This document shows, in pieces, positions 27,376 through 38,065 of a stretch of 64,000 nucleotides of DNA. Position 1 is the first letter of the stretch. Each line of letters opens with the position of its first letter. Under the pieces are notes generated by a model that saw only the letters and a list, made by a program, of their open reading frames with translations, was not told the DNA's origin and did not search any database. The translations under genes and the position numbers were made by a program. The DNA is from Paenibacillus plantarum. Lineage in GTDB: Bacteria > Bacillota > Bacilli > Paenibacillales > NBRC-103111. The stretch spans positions 620,001-684,000 of the forward strand of contig NZ_WHNY01000075.1 in assembly GCF_013141695.1 (NCBI RefSeq), given 5' to 3'.

Positions 27376-28467
27376 ATGGATAATCGCAAATGTTTAATTG
27401 GCTTGCACGAGCTTGAGGGGATAGGGTGGAAAACGATTTACCAACTCTTAAGCCGTTTCCCTGAATTAAGTGTTTTAATCGGGCTGACAGCAAGTGAGAT
27501 CGCCTCGAGTGGAATCCGGAGGACAATAGCAGAAACCATTGCGACACGATTAACCCCTGCATTTGTTGAACAAAAGATACACCAATATAAAAGTCAAGCC
27601 ATACGGATCATGACACGATTCGATGAGGATTATCCGTCAATCCTGCAAGAAATTGCTCAGCCACCATGGGTCTTATATGTGAAAGGAGATCCTTCGATCT
27701 TACATGGTCGCCTGCTTGGTATTGTGGGTACCCGAACACCAACGCTATATGGGAAGAAAATTGCTGAGGAGTGGGCAGCCTCACTTTCGAGAGCAGGATT
27801 TGGGATTGTAAGCGGATTAGCAAGAGGAATAGATAGTAAGGCACATATTGGAGCGCTGCAAGGAAAAGCGAAGACGGTGGCTGTGCTTGGTTGTGCGATC
27901 AATGCGATTTATCCACGAGAGAATGCTCTGTTATTCCGCAATATTGAGCAGGAAGGTGTGATTATTTCGGAATACCCAATAGGAACAGGGATGAGGCCAG
28001 GCATGTTTCCACAGAGGAATCGAATTATCGCCGGATTGTCTTTGGGTGTTACGGTTGTGGAGGCAGCAGAAGATAGTGGATCATTGATCACAGTTGAATG
28101 TGCGTTAGATGCTTCAAGGGATGTTTTCGCGGTCCCGGGCCCAATTAACTCACGACAAAGCAGCGGTGTTCATAAGCTTTTGAAGGATGGTGCGAAATTA
28201 GTAACTTGTGTGGAAGAAATTGTCGAAGAGTATAAACACATTGTAAATATAGATGAAATAAATGTTGCTTTACAGCAAAAAACGACTTTTATTTTCACTG
28301 AAGATGAGGTCGAAATTGTACGAAAACTGTCAGATGATCCAGTCTCAATTGACACTCTATTAGAAGAGACGCAATTTACGTTTGGACATTTGCATGGAGT
28401 TCTGTTATCTTTACTATTGAAAAAGGCGATTAAACAGCTTCCGGGTTCAACATACATTCGAGCATAG
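27376..28467 (+). CDS. dprA: DNA processing protein DprA
   Basis: 363 aa. Loads RecA on incoming single-stranded DNA in transformation. N-terminal helix-hairpin-like region ([19 protein letters not shown]), then the Rossmann-fold DprA domain with [57 protein letters not shown] (split over about 195-220) and [14 protein letters not shown], then a C-terminal winged-helix-like domain. ATG 27376 follows AAGGAG by 11 bases; an ATG at 27355 is in frame but has no binding site. The frame stays open far upstream through the sucD terminator, which is not coding. Precedes topA as in Bacillus. Confidence 0.95.
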   Translation: MDNRKCLIGLHELEGIGWKTIYQLLSRFPELSVLIGLTASEIASSGIRRTIAETIATRLTPAFVEQKIHQYKSQAIRIMTRFDEDYPSILQEIAQPPWVLYVKGDPSILHGRLLGIVGTRTPTLYGKKIAEEWAASLSRAGFGIVSGLARGIDSKAHIGALQGKAKTVAVLGCAINAIYPRENALLFRNIEQEGVIISEYPIGTGMRPGMFPQRNRIIAGLSLGVTVVEAAEDSGSLITVECALDASRDVFAVPGPINSRQSSGVHKLLKDGAKLVTCVEEIVEEYKHIVNIDEINVALQQKTTFIFTEDEVEIVRKLSDDPVSIDTLLEETQFTFGHLHGVLLSLLLKKAIKQLPGSTYIRA

Positions 28468-28537
28468 GCTAATCACGAAGTTTTGCTTCTCGCCAAGTAA
28501 ACTTACCTTGAAACCAAGAGGGGAGGAAGGACGAACC

Positions 28538-30646
28538 ATGGCAGATTCGTTAGTCATTGTAGAGTCACCAGCAAAAGCCAAAACCATCGGCAAATATCTA
28601 GGCAGTAAGTTCATCGTAAAAGCATCGATGGGTCATATTCGCGACCTTCCGAAAAGCCAAATTGGCGTAGAAGTCGATCGTAACTTTGAGCCTAAATACA
28701 TAACGATTCGTGGAAAGGGTTCTATCCTTAAAGAACTCAAAGACGCAAGCAAAAAAGTGAAAAAAATATATCTAGCGGCGGATCCGGATCGCGAAGGTGA
28801 AGCGATTGCTTGGCATTTAGCCCATTATCTCGACGTGGGTCCAGATGAGCTTTGTCGTGTTGTGTTTAATGAGATTACGAAAGAAGCTGTAAAGGACGCG
28901 TTTAAAACGCCTCGCAAGATTAATCAAGATTTGGTGAATGCTCAGCAAGCACGTCGGATTTTGGATCGACTAGTTGGTTACAAAATCAGTCCTTTGCTTT
29001 GGAAAAAAGTGAAGAAGGGGCTGTCAGCTGGCCGTGTGCAATCGGTAGCGGTTAAGTTAATTCAAGACCGTGAAAATGAAATCAAAGCATTTGAGCCAGA
29101 AGAGTACTGGTCGATTACAGCAGTTCTTGATGCAGGCAAAACTGTATTTGAAGCTAAGTATCATAGTCATAATGGTGAGAAGAAAGAACTGCACTCACAA
29201 GAAGATGTCGATTTGATTCTTGCTGCTATGGGTAATGAAGCGTTTATTGTGAAAGAAGTGAAAGAGAAAGAACGTCAACGTAACCCTTCTCCGCCTTTCA
29301 TTACAAGCTCTATGCAACAAGAAGCAGCGCGTAAATTGAATTTCCGTGCTTCCAAAACGATGTCTGTGGCGCAGCAATTATATGAAGGTATCGATTTAGG
29401 AAAAGAAGGTACCGTCGGATTAATTACCTATATGCGTACGGATTCTACGCGGATTTCTCCTATTGCCCAAGAAGAAGCCAAAGACTTTATTATGACGAAA
29501 TATGGCCCAACTTTTTACCCTGAGACGCCTCGTCAGTATTTGAAGAAGAATGCGAATGCACAAGATGCGCATGAAGGGATTCGACCAACTTCCGTACTTC
29601 GTGAGCCTGATCAGATGAAAGCGTTCTTGAGTAAAGATCAGTACCGATTGTACAAGCTCGTGTGGGATCGCTTTGTTGCAAGCCAAATGGCGTCCGCGAT
29701 CTTGGATACGATGACGATTGATTTAAACGCAGGAGAGACCGTATTTAGAGCGAATGGATCCAAAATGAAGTTCGCTGGATTCATGAAAGTATACGTAGAA
29801 AGCAATGATGACGGAACGACAGAAGAAGATAAATTGCTGCCTCCTCTGTCCAAAGGCGATTCATTGCCCAAACAAAGTGTAGAACCGAAGCAGCACTTTA
29901 CGCAACCACCTCCAAGGTATACAGAAGCACGTTTAGTTCGTGCTCTTGAGGAGATGGGGATCGGGCGACCAAGTACTTACGCACCTACACTAGAAACCAT
30001 ACAGAAACGTGGCTACGTAGCGATCGAAGAGAAGAAATTCGTACCGACGGAGCTAGGCGAGCTCGTGATCCAATTAATGCAAGAGTTTTTCCCGGAAATT
30101 CTAGATATTGAGTTCACTGCTCATATGGAAGAAGAGTTGGACTTTGTCGAGGAAGGGAAAGAAGATTGGGTCAGAGTACTCGATACGTTCTATACATCCT
30201 TTGAAAAGCGTTTAGAGTTTGCAGAAGAAGAAATGAAAGAAATTGAGATACAAGATGAAGTTTCGGATGAGATATGCGAGAAATGTGGAAAGCATCTTGT
30301 CTACAAAATGGGAAGATTCGGTAAATTCCTTGCATGTTCAGGTTTCCCTGACTGCCGGAATACGAAGCCGATCATTAAAGATATCGGTGTTACTTGCCCA
30401 ACTTGTCACGCTGGTAAAATTGTTGAGCGCAGAAGCAAGAAGGGGCGCGTATTTTACGGCTGTGATCAATATCCAACTTGTGATTTCGTTTCCTGGGATA
30501 AACCAGTTAATCGGCCATGCCCAGCGTGCAGCTCTATGATGATTGAGAAGCGAAGCAAGAACGGGGTTATGATTCAATGTACACAATGTGATCATAAGGA
30601 AGAAGCTGTTGACGAATCCGATCACACAGATGATATGAAAGATTAG
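28538..30646 (+). CDS. topA: DNA topoisomerase I
   Basis: 702 aa type IA topoisomerase that relaxes negative supercoils. Toprim domain ([30 protein letters not shown]), active-site Tyr298 in [12 protein letters not shown], and three C-terminal Cys4 zinc ribbons beginning near residues 578 (CEKCGKH), 617 (CPTCHAG) and 660 (CPACSSM), all with their four Cys. ATG 28538 is set by GGGGAGGAAGG. An upstream in-frame TTG at 28508 lacks one. Its stop lies in the trmFO ribosome binding site. Confidence 0.98.
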   Translation: MADSLVIVESPAKAKTIGKYLGSKFIVKASMGHIRDLPKSQIGVEVDRNFEPKYITIRGKGSILKELKDASKKVKKIYLAADPDREGEAIAWHLAHYLDVGPDELCRVVFNEITKEAVKDAFKTPRKINQDLVNAQQARRILDRLVGYKISPLLWKKVKKGLSAGRVQSVAVKLIQDRENEIKAFEPEEYWSITAVLDAGKTVFEAKYHSHNGEKKELHSQEDVDLILAAMGNEAFIVKEVKEKERQRNPSPPFITSSMQQEAARKLNFRASKTMSVAQQLYEGIDLGKEGTVGLITYMRTDSTRISPIAQEEAKDFIMTKYGPTFYPETPRQYLKKNANAQDAHEGIRPTSVLREPDQMKAFLSKDQYRLYKLVWDRFVASQMASAILDTMTIDLNAGETVFRANGSKMKFAGFMKVYVESNDDGTTEEDKLLPPLSKGDSLPKQSVEPKQHFTQPPPRYTEARLVRALEEMGIGRPSTYAPTLETIQKRGYVAIEEKKFVPTELGELVIQLMQEFFPEILDIEFTAHMEEELDFVEEGKEDWVRVLDTFYTSFEKRLEFAEEEMKEIEIQDEVSDEICEKCGKHLVYKMGRFGKFLACSGFPDCRNTKPIIKDIGVTCPTCHAGKIVERRSKKGRVFYGCDQYPTCDFVSWDKPVNRPCPACSSMMIEKRSKNGVMIQCTQCDHKEEAVDESDHTDDMKD

Positions 30647-30658
30647 AGGTGTCTGATT

Positions 30659-31975
30659 TTGCCAGAAAATCAAAGAGTAACAGTCATCGGCGCAGGATTG
30701 GCAGGCAGTGAAGCCGCATGGCAAATTGCCCGTCAAGGCGTGCCTGTTACTTTATATGAAATGCGAAATGTAAGGAAAACTCCAGCTCATATAACGGATC
30801 AGTTCGCTGAACTTGTATGCAGCAACTCTCTACGCTCCAATGGTCTAACGAATGCAGTTGGAGTTCTAAAAGAAGAGATGAGACGAATGGACTCTCTCAT
30901 CCTAGCTTGTGCTGACGAGCATGCAGTGCCTGCTGGAGGCGCTTTGGCGGTTGATCGTGATGGGTTCTCCCAAGCAGTAACTAACACATTGCGTAATCAC
31001 CCATTGATTGAGGTTCGTAATGAAGAACTCCAAACACTCCCTGAGGGAATCACAGTTGTTGCAACGGGGCCACTCACATCCCCAGATCTAGCTGCAGAAC
31101 TCAAAGCATTAATGGGTGAGGAGTATTTATACTTTTATGATGCTGCAGCACCTATTGTTGAGAAAGATTCAATTGATATGAATAAGGTATACTTGGCTTC
31201 TCGTTATGACAAAGGGGAAGCAGCATACTTGAACTGTCCGATGACGGAAGAAGAGTTCAATGTGTTCTACGAGGCTCTTATTACAGCTGAAGTCGCAGAA
31301 TTAAAGGAATTCGAGAAAGAAATTTATTTTGAAGGCTGTATGCCACTAGAAGTAATGGCGAAACGCGGTAAACAAACTGTGTTATTCGGACCTATGAAGC
31401 CTGTTGGTTTAATCAATCCGCACACGGGTAAAATGCCACATGCAGTTGTGCAGCTTCGTCAAGATAATGCAGCAGGTACCCTATACAACTTGGTAGGTTT
31501 CCAAACACATTTGAAATGGGGAGAGCAGAAACGTGTCTTGCAGCTTATCCCAGGACTAGAACAAGCTGAGTTCGTCCGTTATGGCGTTATGCATCGTAAT
31601 ACGTTCATTAACTCACCTAAGCTGTTAGAGCCTACCTATCAATACAAGCGTCGTGAGAATTTATTCTTCGCAGGTCAAATGACTGGTGTTGAGGGGTATG
31701 TGGAATCGGCTGCTTCTGGCTTGATAGCTGGACTAAATGCAGGTCGAATGGCGAAAGGACAAGACTGTGTAGTCTTGCCAGCTGAAACGACACTAGGGAG
31801 CATGGCACAGTATATTACTACTGCAGACTTCAAACATTTCCAACCTATGAATGCAAATTTCGGTTTACTACCTGCTCTGCCGGAACGTATTCGAAACAAA
31901 AAAGAAAAATACGAAAAGCTGGCTAACCGCGCATTAGAGAGTATTCAGAATTTTGAGAAAACAATTGTTGAATAA
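30659..31975 (+). CDS. trmFO: Folate-dependent tRNA m5U54 methyltransferase TrmFO
   Basis: 438 aa flavoprotein that makes ribothymidine 54 in the T-loop using methylenetetrahydrofolate and FADH2. FAD site [16 protein letters not shown] at residues 8-23; [20 protein letters not shown] and [15 protein letters not shown] later. The start is TTG at 30659, set by AGAGGTG 7 bases upstream; no ATG or GTG fits. In B. subtilis codV (xerC) follows it; here a 194-base gap with a large hairpin does. Confidence 0.97.
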   Translation: MPENQRVTVIGAGLAGSEAAWQIARQGVPVTLYEMRNVRKTPAHITDQFAELVCSNSLRSNGLTNAVGVLKEEMRRMDSLILACADEHAVPAGGALAVDRDGFSQAVTNTLRNHPLIEVRNEELQTLPEGITVVATGPLTSPDLAAELKALMGEEYLYFYDAAAPIVEKDSIDMNKVYLASRYDKGEAAYLNCPMTEEEFNVFYEALITAEVAELKEFEKEIYFEGCMPLEVMAKRGKQTVLFGPMKPVGLINPHTGKMPHAVVQLRQDNAAGTLYNLVGFQTHLKWGEQKRVLQLIPGLEQAEFVRYGVMHRNTFINSPKLLEPTYQYKRRENLFFAGQMTGVEGYVESAASGLIAGLNAGRMAKGQDCVVLPAETTLGSMAQYITTADFKHFQPMNANFGLLPALPERIRNKKEKYEKLANRALESIQNFEKTIVE

Positions 31976-32051
31976 GTTGTCATGAGATGATCCACTGTGT
32001 TACTATAAATTAATGTTTTATTGCATTTTTCATTTGTTTGATCATACATTT

Positions 32052-32106
32052 ACCTCTAGATGCGGTCTACTCAACCTTTAGACCTCGCTAGAGGTTTCTC
32101 TCATTT
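32052..32106 (+). terminator. Two-tier hairpin after trmFO, probable terminator
   Basis: Outer stem ACCTCTAG (32052-32059) / CTAGAGGT (32088-32095), inner stem GGTCTA (32064-32069) / TAGACC (32079-32084), both perfect, 9-base apical loop, then TTCTCTCATTTTT. It fills the place where codV stands in Bacillus. The remainder of the gap (31976-32169) shows only AT-rich sequence and a small CCCAT/ATGGG stem at 32113-32126. Confidence 0.6.
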
Positions 32107-32169
32107 TTGCGACCCATAGGCATGGGAGATCTCTTAATGGAATTGAATCTTATAGAGGGGTGAATTGAA

Positions 32170-32724
32170 ATGGAACCCAATCAAGCCACGTTTCATGCGA
32201 CAACGATATTTGCAATTCGTCATGAAGGTAAGGGAGCTATAGCCGGCGATGGGCAAGTGACATTTGGCAATAGTATGATCATGAAGAGTACGGCCAAAAA
32301 AGTGCGGCGTTTACATAGAGGGAAAGTCATTGCTGGTTTCGCCGGATCCGTTGCTGATGCGATAACGCTCTTCGAGAAGTTTGAAGGCAAGCTGGAAGAA
32401 CACCACGGTAACCTTCAGAGAGCTGCAGTTGAGCTAACGAAGGATTGGCGTCAAGATCGTGTGTTGCGGAGACTGGAAGCCATGATGATTGTCATGGATG
32501 CTTCAGGGCTTTTGCTGCTGTCCGGTAATGGTGAAGTTATTGAACCAGATGATGGCTTGTTGGCTATTGGTTCTGGCGGGAGCTTTGCACTATCGGCAGG
32601 TAGAGCGCTGCACCGACATGCACCTCATCTCAGTGCGAAGGAAATTGCCCATGCGGCGTTGACGACAGCGGCTGAAATTTGTGTGTTTACCAACCATAAT
32701 ATTATTGTTGAAGAGATTGAATAG
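32170..32724 (+). CDS. hslV: ATP-dependent protease peptidase subunit HslV (ClpQ)
   Basis: 184 aa. N-terminal-nucleophile peptidase of the HslUV (ClpYQ) complex; forms dodecamers capped by Hsl[25 protein letters not shown] and GFAGSVADA are the family core. Twelve residues ([12 protein letters not shown]) stand where E. coli HslV has Met-Thr-Thr and B. subtilis ClpQ has Met-Ser-Ser; residue 2 is Glu, so simple Met removal does not expose a Ser or Thr. Either Thr11 (after His9-Ala10) or Thr7 must be freed by further processing. AGAGGGGTGAATTG lies before the ATG and there is no alternative in-frame start. Confidence 0.95.
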   Translation: MEPNQATFHATTIFAIRHEGKGAIAGDGQVTFGNSMIMKSTAKKVRRLHRGKVIAGFAGSVADAITLFEKFEGKLEEHHGNLQRAAVELTKDWRQDRVLRRLEAMMIVMDASGLLLLSGNGEVIEPDDGLLAIGSGGSFALSAGRALHRHAPHLSAKEIAHAALTTAAEICVFTNHNIIVEEIE

Positions 32725-32811
32725 ACTAGAACGTATGTTTTTTTATAGGAATTAGCACACGCTCTCAATTGATCAATTAACTTTAGCCTACATTTAAGGA
32801 GGGTATCACAT

Positions 32812-34209
32812 ATGACTAATAGCTCTCTTACCCCTAAACAAATTGTCCAAGAATTGGATCGATACATAGTGGGGCAGAAAAAAGCGAAGAAATCCGTTGC
32901 GATCGCACTGCGAAACCGTTATCGGAGAAATCTGGTTGACGAAAGCATGAGAGATGAAATTGTACCGAAAAACATCCTCATGATTGGACCTACTGGTGTT
33001 GGGAAAACAGAAATTGCACGAAGACTTGCGAAGCTGGTTGGCGCACCTTTTATTAAAGTTGAAGCGACGAAATTCACTGAAGTGGGCTACGTAGGCCGTG
33101 ATGTAGAATCGATGGTACGTGATTTGGTTGAGACATCAGTACGTATGGTTAAAGCGGAACGAATGGAAAAGGTCAAGGATCGTGCAGAGAAGCTCGCTAA
33201 TGATCGACTAGTTACTTTACTTGCTCCGAGTCCTACACGTGCCAAAACACAGCGAAACCCGCTTGAGATGTTGTTTGGCGGGCAAAATAAAGATGAGCAA
33301 GAAGAGACGCCGCCTGATTCTAATCTGGCTTCTAAAAGAGCTCAAGTCGCCGAGCAATTATCCAATGGTAAATTAGAAAACGATCATGTAGAAATTGAAG
33401 TGGAAGACGCTACACCTTCTATGCTTGATATGCTTGGTGGTCAAGGCAATGAACAAGCAGGGATGAATATGCAAGAAATGTTCGGCAGTCTTCTGCCCAA
33501 AAAGATGAAAAAACGGAAATTGCTTGTGAAAGAAGCTAGAAAAGTTCTAACACAAGAAGAAGCACAGAAACTAATTGATATGGACGATGTGATCCAGGAA
33601 TCGATCAACCGTGCGGAGCAAAGTGGTATTATTTTTATAGATGAGATTGATAAAATAGCAAGCAGCAGCCGCGGTGGAAGTGGTCCTGATATTTCACGTG
33701 AGGGTGTTCAAAGAGATATCTTACCTATTGTGGAGGGGTCCACAGTTGTAACTAAATACGGTTCTGTTAAAACAGATTATGTGTTATTTATTGGGGCAGG
33801 AGCTTTTCATATTGCCAAGCCATCTGATCTCATTCCGGAACTGCAGGGCAGATTCCCAATTCGAGTCGAGCTAAGCGATTTAACATTAGAAGACTTCGTT
33901 TCAATTTTAACGGAGCCTAAGAATGCTTTGACTAAACAATATACAGCCTTATTGCAAACGGAAGGTATAACGGTTGAGTTTGCTGAGGAAGCTATTCATG
34001 AAATCGCTCGGATTGCGGTTGAAGTAAATCAACAAACAGAAAATATTGGAGCTCGTCGTTTACATACAATTTTAGAAAAATTGCTGGAAGATTTATCTTT
34101 TGAAGCACCGGAAATCACATTAGAGTCACTTGTGATCAATCCAGCTTATGTACGTGAGAAACTAAGCAGTATTGTTCAAAATAGAGATTTAAGTCAGTAT
34201 ATCTTATAA
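32812..34209 (+). CDS. hslU: ATP-dependent protease ATPase subunit HslU (ClpY)
   Basis: 465 aa AAA+ unfoldase that feeds HslV. Walker [10 protein letters not shown] with Lys65, an intermediate I-domain at about 110-245, Walker [10 protein letters not shown], sensor [18 protein letters not shown] (split over about 325-345) and the C-terminal tail ending DLSQYIL that docks in HslV. AAGGAGGGTATC precedes the ATG. The 87-base gap after hslV shows nothing more. Confidence 0.97.
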   Translation: MTNSSLTPKQIVQELDRYIVGQKKAKKSVAIALRNRYRRNLVDESMRDEIVPKNILMIGPTGVGKTEIARRLAKLVGAPFIKVEATKFTEVGYVGRDVESMVRDLVETSVRMVKAERMEKVKDRAEKLANDRLVTLLAPSPTRAKTQRNPLEMLFGGQNKDEQEETPPDSNLASKRAQVAEQLSNGKLENDHVEIEVEDATPSMLDMLGGQGNEQAGMNMQEMFGSLLPKKMKKRKLLVKEARKVLTQEEAQKLIDMDDVIQESINRAEQSGIIFIDEIDKIASSSRGGSGPDISREGVQRDILPIVEGSTVVTKYGSVKTDYVLFIGAGAFHIAKPSDLIPELQGRFPIRVELSDLTLEDFVSILTEPKNALTKQYTALLQTEGITVEFAEEAIHEIARIAVEVNQQTENIGARRLHTILEKLLEDLSFEAPEITLESLVINPAYVREKLSSIVQNRDLSQYIL

Positions 34210-34245
34210 GAAAAAAGCAGGTTGCAGTTAGTAGGAGGCAGTTAC

Positions 34246-35031
34246 ATGAGTTTATTAAATAAAACAAGAAGGCTGAATCGTTTGCTCCAAAAAGAAGCGG
34301 GCAATGCGGTTAGCTTTATGGATATGGCAGAAGTACTACGAGATGTCGTTATCGCAAATATTTATGTGGTTAGCCGTAAAGGGAAAATTTTAGGCTACGC
34401 GGTTACGAATGATCCTGTATCTCCAGAAATGAATCAAACGATTCTAATCGAACGCAGATTTCCGATTGAATCTAACAATTTATTGCTAAAAATCGAAGAG
34501 ACCTCATCTACATCGGAGCCAGACAGTCCGTATTTTTATTATACAGACCAGATGAAGGATATGTTTCCAGCGACGCATACAACTTTAGTGCCAATTATTG
34601 GTGGTGGCGACCGTTTGGGCACTTTGATTCTAAGTCGAAGCGAAGGTCACTTTATTGATGATGATCTAGTTCTTGCAGAATATGGTTCGACAGTTATTGC
34701 AATGGAAATATTGCGTGAGCGCGCGGAAGAGATTGAAGAGGAAGCTCGCAGCAAAGCAGTTGTTCAAGTTGCAATTGGCTCATTGTCTTTCAGTGAAATG
34801 GAAGCTGTTGAACATATATTTGAGGAGTTGGACGGCAAAGAAGGATTGTTGGTGGCGAGTAAAATTGCAGATCGTGTGGGTATAACTCGTTCTGTTATTG
34901 TAAATGCCCTGCGTAAACTGGAAAGTGCTGGCGTGATTGAAACGCGATCACTAGGTATGAAAGGCACTTATATCCGTATTCTAAATGAACAACTGATGCA
35001 GAGTATTGAACAGATGAAGTCAAAATTATAA
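34246..35031 (+). CDS. codY: GTP-sensing transcriptional repressor CodY
   Basis: 261 aa. Binds branched-chain amino acids and GTP and represses stationary-phase, transport and motility genes in rich medium. N-terminal GAF domain ([27 protein letters not shown]-like [12 protein letters not shown]) and C-terminal winged helix with [26 protein letters not shown] split over about 205-230. ATG 34246 is set by AGGAGG 7 bases upstream. Lies directly before the flagellar operon, as in Bacillus, where CodY represses that operon. Confidence 0.98.
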   Translation: MSLLNKTRRLNRLLQKEAGNAVSFMDMAEVLRDVVIANIYVVSRKGKILGYAVTNDPVSPEMNQTILIERRFPIESNNLLLKIEETSSTSEPDSPYFYYTDQMKDMFPATHTTLVPIIGGGDRLGTLILSRSEGHFIDDDLVLAEYGSTVIAMEILRERAEEIEEEARSKAVVQVAIGSLSFSEMEAVEHIFEELDGKEGLLVASKIADRVGITRSVIVNALRKLESAGVIETRSLGMKGTYIRILNEQLMQSIEQMKSKL

Positions 35032-35043
35032 AAATAAATGTTG

Positions 35044-35078
35044 AAGCCCTATCTGGTAAAAAGATAGGGCTTTTTTCT
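35044..35078 (+). terminator. Terminator after codY
   Basis: Perfect 11-base stem AAGCCCTATCT / AGATAGGGCTT, loop GGTAAAA, then six T. Separates hslVU-codY from the fla/che operon. Confidence 0.92.
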
Positions 35079-35128
35079 TATTGTAACTTATCGTAATATC
35101 TTAGATGATAAAGAGTATAAGTCAAAGG

Positions 35129-35160
35129 TTTACAAAATTCTACATATAGAACTATTTTGT
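35129..35160 (+). promoter_or_regulatory. Possible SigA promoter and nested palindrome before flgB
   Basis: TTTACA (35129-35134) and TATTTT (35153-35158), 18 bases apart, make a modest SigA promoter. It carries two nested inverted repeats: ACAAAAT (35132-35138) / ATTTTGT (35154-35160) and TTCTA (35138-35142) / TAGAA (35147-35151). A regulator bound here would block the promoter. Confidence 0.45.
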
Positions 35161-35186
35161 ATTGGAAATCGAGAATAATGTCGAAA

Positions 35187-35212
35187 TAAGAAGGAATCAA
35201 TTCTGCCGATGT
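35187..35212 (+). promoter_or_regulatory. SigD-type promoter of the fla/che operon
   Basis: GCCGATGT (35205-35212) differs by one base from the SigD -10 consensus GCCGATAT; TAAG (35187-35190) lies 14 bases upstream. Placed 45 bases before flgB. B. subtilis has both a SigA and a SigD promoter before flgB. Confidence 0.6.
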
Positions 35213-35256
35213 TGAAATAGTAACTGATTATTATTTAGAGTGAAGGGGAATCGTTT

Positions 35257-35667
35257 ATGTCTTTATTAGACAAGCCTAGTTGGAATATGATGGAGCGTTC
35301 GCTGGATGCATCGACGCTAAGGCAAAAAGTGGCGGCGAATAACATTGCCAATGTAGATACTCCTAACTTTAAACGTTCCGAAGTTGTATTTGAAGAGCTC
35401 TTACAAGGACAAATGAATGCGAACACACCTTCAATAAATGGCTTTCGTACAGATCCAAGGCATTTTGTAATTGGGAAAACGACAACATTACCAAATACCG
35501 AAATTAAATCAGATGATTCGACAGCAATAAACAACAATTTAAACAATGTGGACATGGATTACGAAATGTCATTGATGGCTAAAAATCAACTTAAATACAA
35601 TACGATGATTCAACAGATGAATAGTGATTTCAAAAAACTTCGTACGGTCATTGGGGGCAGGCAATAA
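35257..35667 (+). CDS. flgB: Flagellar basal-body rod protein FlgB
   Basis: 136 aa proximal rod subunit, exported by the flagellar type III system. The rod-family motif ANNIANVDTPNFKR is at about residues 27-40. First gene of the fla/che operon. AGTGAAGGGG lies before the ATG, with a 225-base upstream region holding the codY terminator and the operon promoters. Confidence 0.97.
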   Translation: MSLLDKPSWNMMERSLDASTLRQKVAANNIANVDTPNFKRSEVVFEELLQGQMNANTPSINGFRTDPRHFVIGKTTTLPNTEIKSDDSTAINNNLNNVDMDYEMSLMAKNQLKYNTMIQQMNSDFKKLRTVIGGRQ

Positions 35668-35670
35668 ACG

Positions 35671-36120
35671 ATGAGACTTACAAACGGATTTGACATTAGT
35701 GCATCAGCTTTAACTGCGCAACGCTTGCGTATGGATGTTGTTTCGTCCAATATTGCCAATGCGGATACGACAAGAGCGAGGTTTGTTGATGGAAAATGGA
35801 TACCTTACACGAGAAAGTTAGTTTCATTCGAGACGAAATCTCAGCCAAGTTTCGCCCAGTCACTGAATTCAGCGATGGCCGATGGAACAGGTGAGGGAGT
35901 TCGAGTGAATAAGATATTTGAAGATACATCACCATTAAAACAAGTGTATAATCCTTCGCATCCTGATGCGGATACCAATGGATTCGTATATATGCCAAAT
36001 GTAGATATTACCAAAGAAATGGTGGATATGATTTCAGCAACGAGATCTTATGAAGCCAATGTAACAGCATTAAATGCAAGCAAAGCAATGATTACCAAAG
36101 CACTGGAAATTGGTAGATAG
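35671..36120 (+). CDS. flgC: Flagellar basal-body rod protein FlgC
   Basis: 149 aa proximal rod subunit. SSNIANADTTRARFVDGKWIPYTRK near the N-terminus (split over 28-52) and NVDITKEMVDMISATRSYEANVTALNASKAM-type C-terminal helix. Starts three bases after flgB. Confidence 0.97.
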   Translation: MRLTNGFDISASALTAQRLRMDVVSSNIANADTTRARFVDGKWIPYTRKLVSFETKSQPSFAQSLNSAMADGTGEGVRVNKIFEDTSPLKQVYNPSHPDADTNGFVYMPNVDITKEMVDMISATRSYEANVTALNASKAMITKALEIGR

Positions 36121-36131
36121 GGGGTTGCGTG

Positions 36132-36440
36132 ATGATTGACAAAATTAGTTACAGTCCGATTAATATAATGAGTTCTATTACTCCGAAGGATAACACGGGT
36201 GAGGGAGCAGATGATTTAGGTAAGAAATTCGGTTCATTTCTGAACGAGGCAATGACCAATTTGAGTGCTCAACAAAAGCAAGTCGATCAGTTGAACGAAA
36301 GCTTCATTAAAGGGGAACTTTCAGATGTACATCAATTGACAATTGCCTCGGAGAAAGCTTCATTAGGACTCGAACTAACTGTTCAGGTCAGAAATAAAGT
36401 GCTCGAGGCGTACCAAGAAATCATGAGAATGCAGCTGTAA
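36132..36440 (+). CDS. fliE: Flagellar hook-basal body protein FliE
   Basis: 102 aa. Links the rod to the MS ring and is the first protein exported. Recognised by size, position and the C-terminal helix TIASEKASLGLELTVQVRNKVLEAYQEIMRMQL (residues about 69-102). ATG 36132 follows GGGGTTGC; a GTG three bases earlier is also possible. Confidence 0.95.
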   Translation: MIDKISYSPINIMSSITPKDNTGEGADDLGKKFGSFLNEAMTNLSAQQKQVDQLNESFIKGELSDVHQLTIASEKASLGLELTVQVRNKVLEAYQEIMRMQL

Positions 36441-36481
36441 CTATAGAGGTGCTGCTAAATTTGGGTCAATGAGGTGACAGA

Positions 36482-38053
36482 GTGAACGAGAACCTGCTCC
36501 AGTACTGGGAAAAGGTGAAGCAATACTGGAATCGTTATAATCGAACGACGAAAATTATTTTTATAGCTACTGTGTTCTTATTAATTCTAACAGCTGCCAT
36601 TATAAGTGTTAATTTGTCGAAAACAGATTATTCGTTGGCATATACAGAATTACAGCCCAGTGATGCAGCCAATATCAAATCATATCTAGATACAGCCAAA
36701 ATACCTTATCATCTGAGTGCTGATGGCAAAAGCATAGAAGTGCCAACAAGTGAAGTAGCCAATGTAAAACTTGCAGTAGAGTCTCAAGGATTGAATAAGA
36801 ACGGTTCCTTGGGGTTTGAAGTTTTTAGCGGAAGCAGCTCATTCGGTATCACGGATAATGAATTCAAAGTGAAATACTTGAGCGCGATTCAAGGTGAACT
36901 TCAACAGCTTATTAATGCAAATCAAGCAATTTCAAGTTCTAAAGTAAACATTTCTCTTCCAGAGGAGGGGCCATTCCTACAGCAGCAGGCGGAGAAAGCA
37001 ACAGCATCAGTAGTTTTACAAATCAAACAGGGATATTCCTTAGATCAACCCAAAGTAGATACGATTTACAATTTAGTATCTCATAGTATTAAGAATCTAC
37101 CGATTGAGAATATTTCCATTTCGGATCAAAATTTGCTCTCGTATAAGTTCAGTGGTGAAGCTAATAACACACCGAGAGATACAGATATTAATACGCAGTT
37201 CCGAAATGATTTACAGAAGAACATCAACTCGATGCTTGGGACGATGTTTGGACGTGATAAAGTGAGTGTCAGTGTATTTACAACAATGAATTTTGATCAG
37301 AAGAAAACCAAAGAACAACTTGTGAGAGCGCCGAACCAAGTAGATCAAAAAGGAATTGAAATCTCCCTGCAAGAAGCGAATGAATCTTACCAAAATAAAG
37401 GAACGGATACAGGCGGTGTTCCTGGTACTGGCGCAACAGATGTACCTGGCTATCCAGGGGCATCAAACAGTGGGAATTCGACATCAGAGAAAAACAGTAA
37501 AACAGTCAATTATGAAGTGGATCGCATTACAAATGACATTATCTCAACACCTTATGTAGTGAAGGATGTAAGTATTAATGTCGGCATCGAGCCTCCAGTA
37601 AGAGATGATCCGAACTCTTTAACTGCTGAAACGAAAACAGCCATACAGAATGCATTAGTGAATATCGTGAGAACAGCACTTGCTGATAATAAGACTACTT
37701 ATACAGACGATGAATTGCAGAAAAAAGTTACGGTTTTTGCTCATTCATTTGTAAGACCTTCCGATGTGAGTGCAACAAGTTCATCTACTTACTTGACTTA
37801 TGGTGCATTAGCGTTAGCCGCACTAGCTATAGGAGCATTTATTGGCTTTGCAATTAGAAAACGCAAGAAAGCAGCACAACAACTTCTGATTGACCAGGAG
37901 ATGAATGTTGCTTCTCAAAAAGCAGAGCTTCCAACGATTGATATTGAAAATGTAACGAATGACAATCAAGTGCGTAAGCAACTCGAAACGCTTGCAAGAA
38001 AGCGGCCAGAAGAATTTGTTAACTTGCTGCGTACTTGGTTAGTAGACGAATAG
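36482..38053 (+). CDS. fliF: Flagellar MS-ring protein FliF
   Basis: 523 aa. Forms the membrane ring on which the motor is built. Transmembrane helices near 24-44 and 438-458 enclose the ring-building domains (YTELQPSDAANIKSYLD, KVNISLPEEGPFLQQQ); a flexible Gly/Ser/Thr stretch lies near 300-340. The cytoplasmic tail (RKRPEEFVNLLRTWLVDE) binds FliG. GTG start, set by GAGGTGACAG. Confidence 0.97.
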   Translation: MNENLLQYWEKVKQYWNRYNRTTKIIFIATVFLLILTAAIISVNLSKTDYSLAYTELQPSDAANIKSYLDTAKIPYHLSADGKSIEVPTSEVANVKLAVESQGLNKNGSLGFEVFSGSSSFGITDNEFKVKYLSAIQGELQQLINANQAISSSKVNISLPEEGPFLQQQAEKATASVVLQIKQGYSLDQPKVDTIYNLVSHSIKNLPIENISISDQNLLSYKFSGEANNTPRDTDINTQFRNDLQKNINSMLGTMFGRDKVSVSVFTTMNFDQKKTKEQLVRAPNQVDQKGIEISLQEANESYQNKGTDTGGVPGTGATDVPGYPGASNSGNSTSEKNSKTVNYEVDRITNDIISTPYVVKDVSINVGIEPPVRDDPNSLTAETKTAIQNALVNIVRTALADNKTTYTDDELQKKVTVFAHSFVRPSDVSATSSSTYLTYGALALAALAIGAFIGFAIRKRKKAAQQLLIDQEMNVASQKAELPTIDIENVTNDNQVRKQLETLARKRPEEFVNLLRTWLVDE

Positions 38054-38065
38054 AGGTGCACTTGT

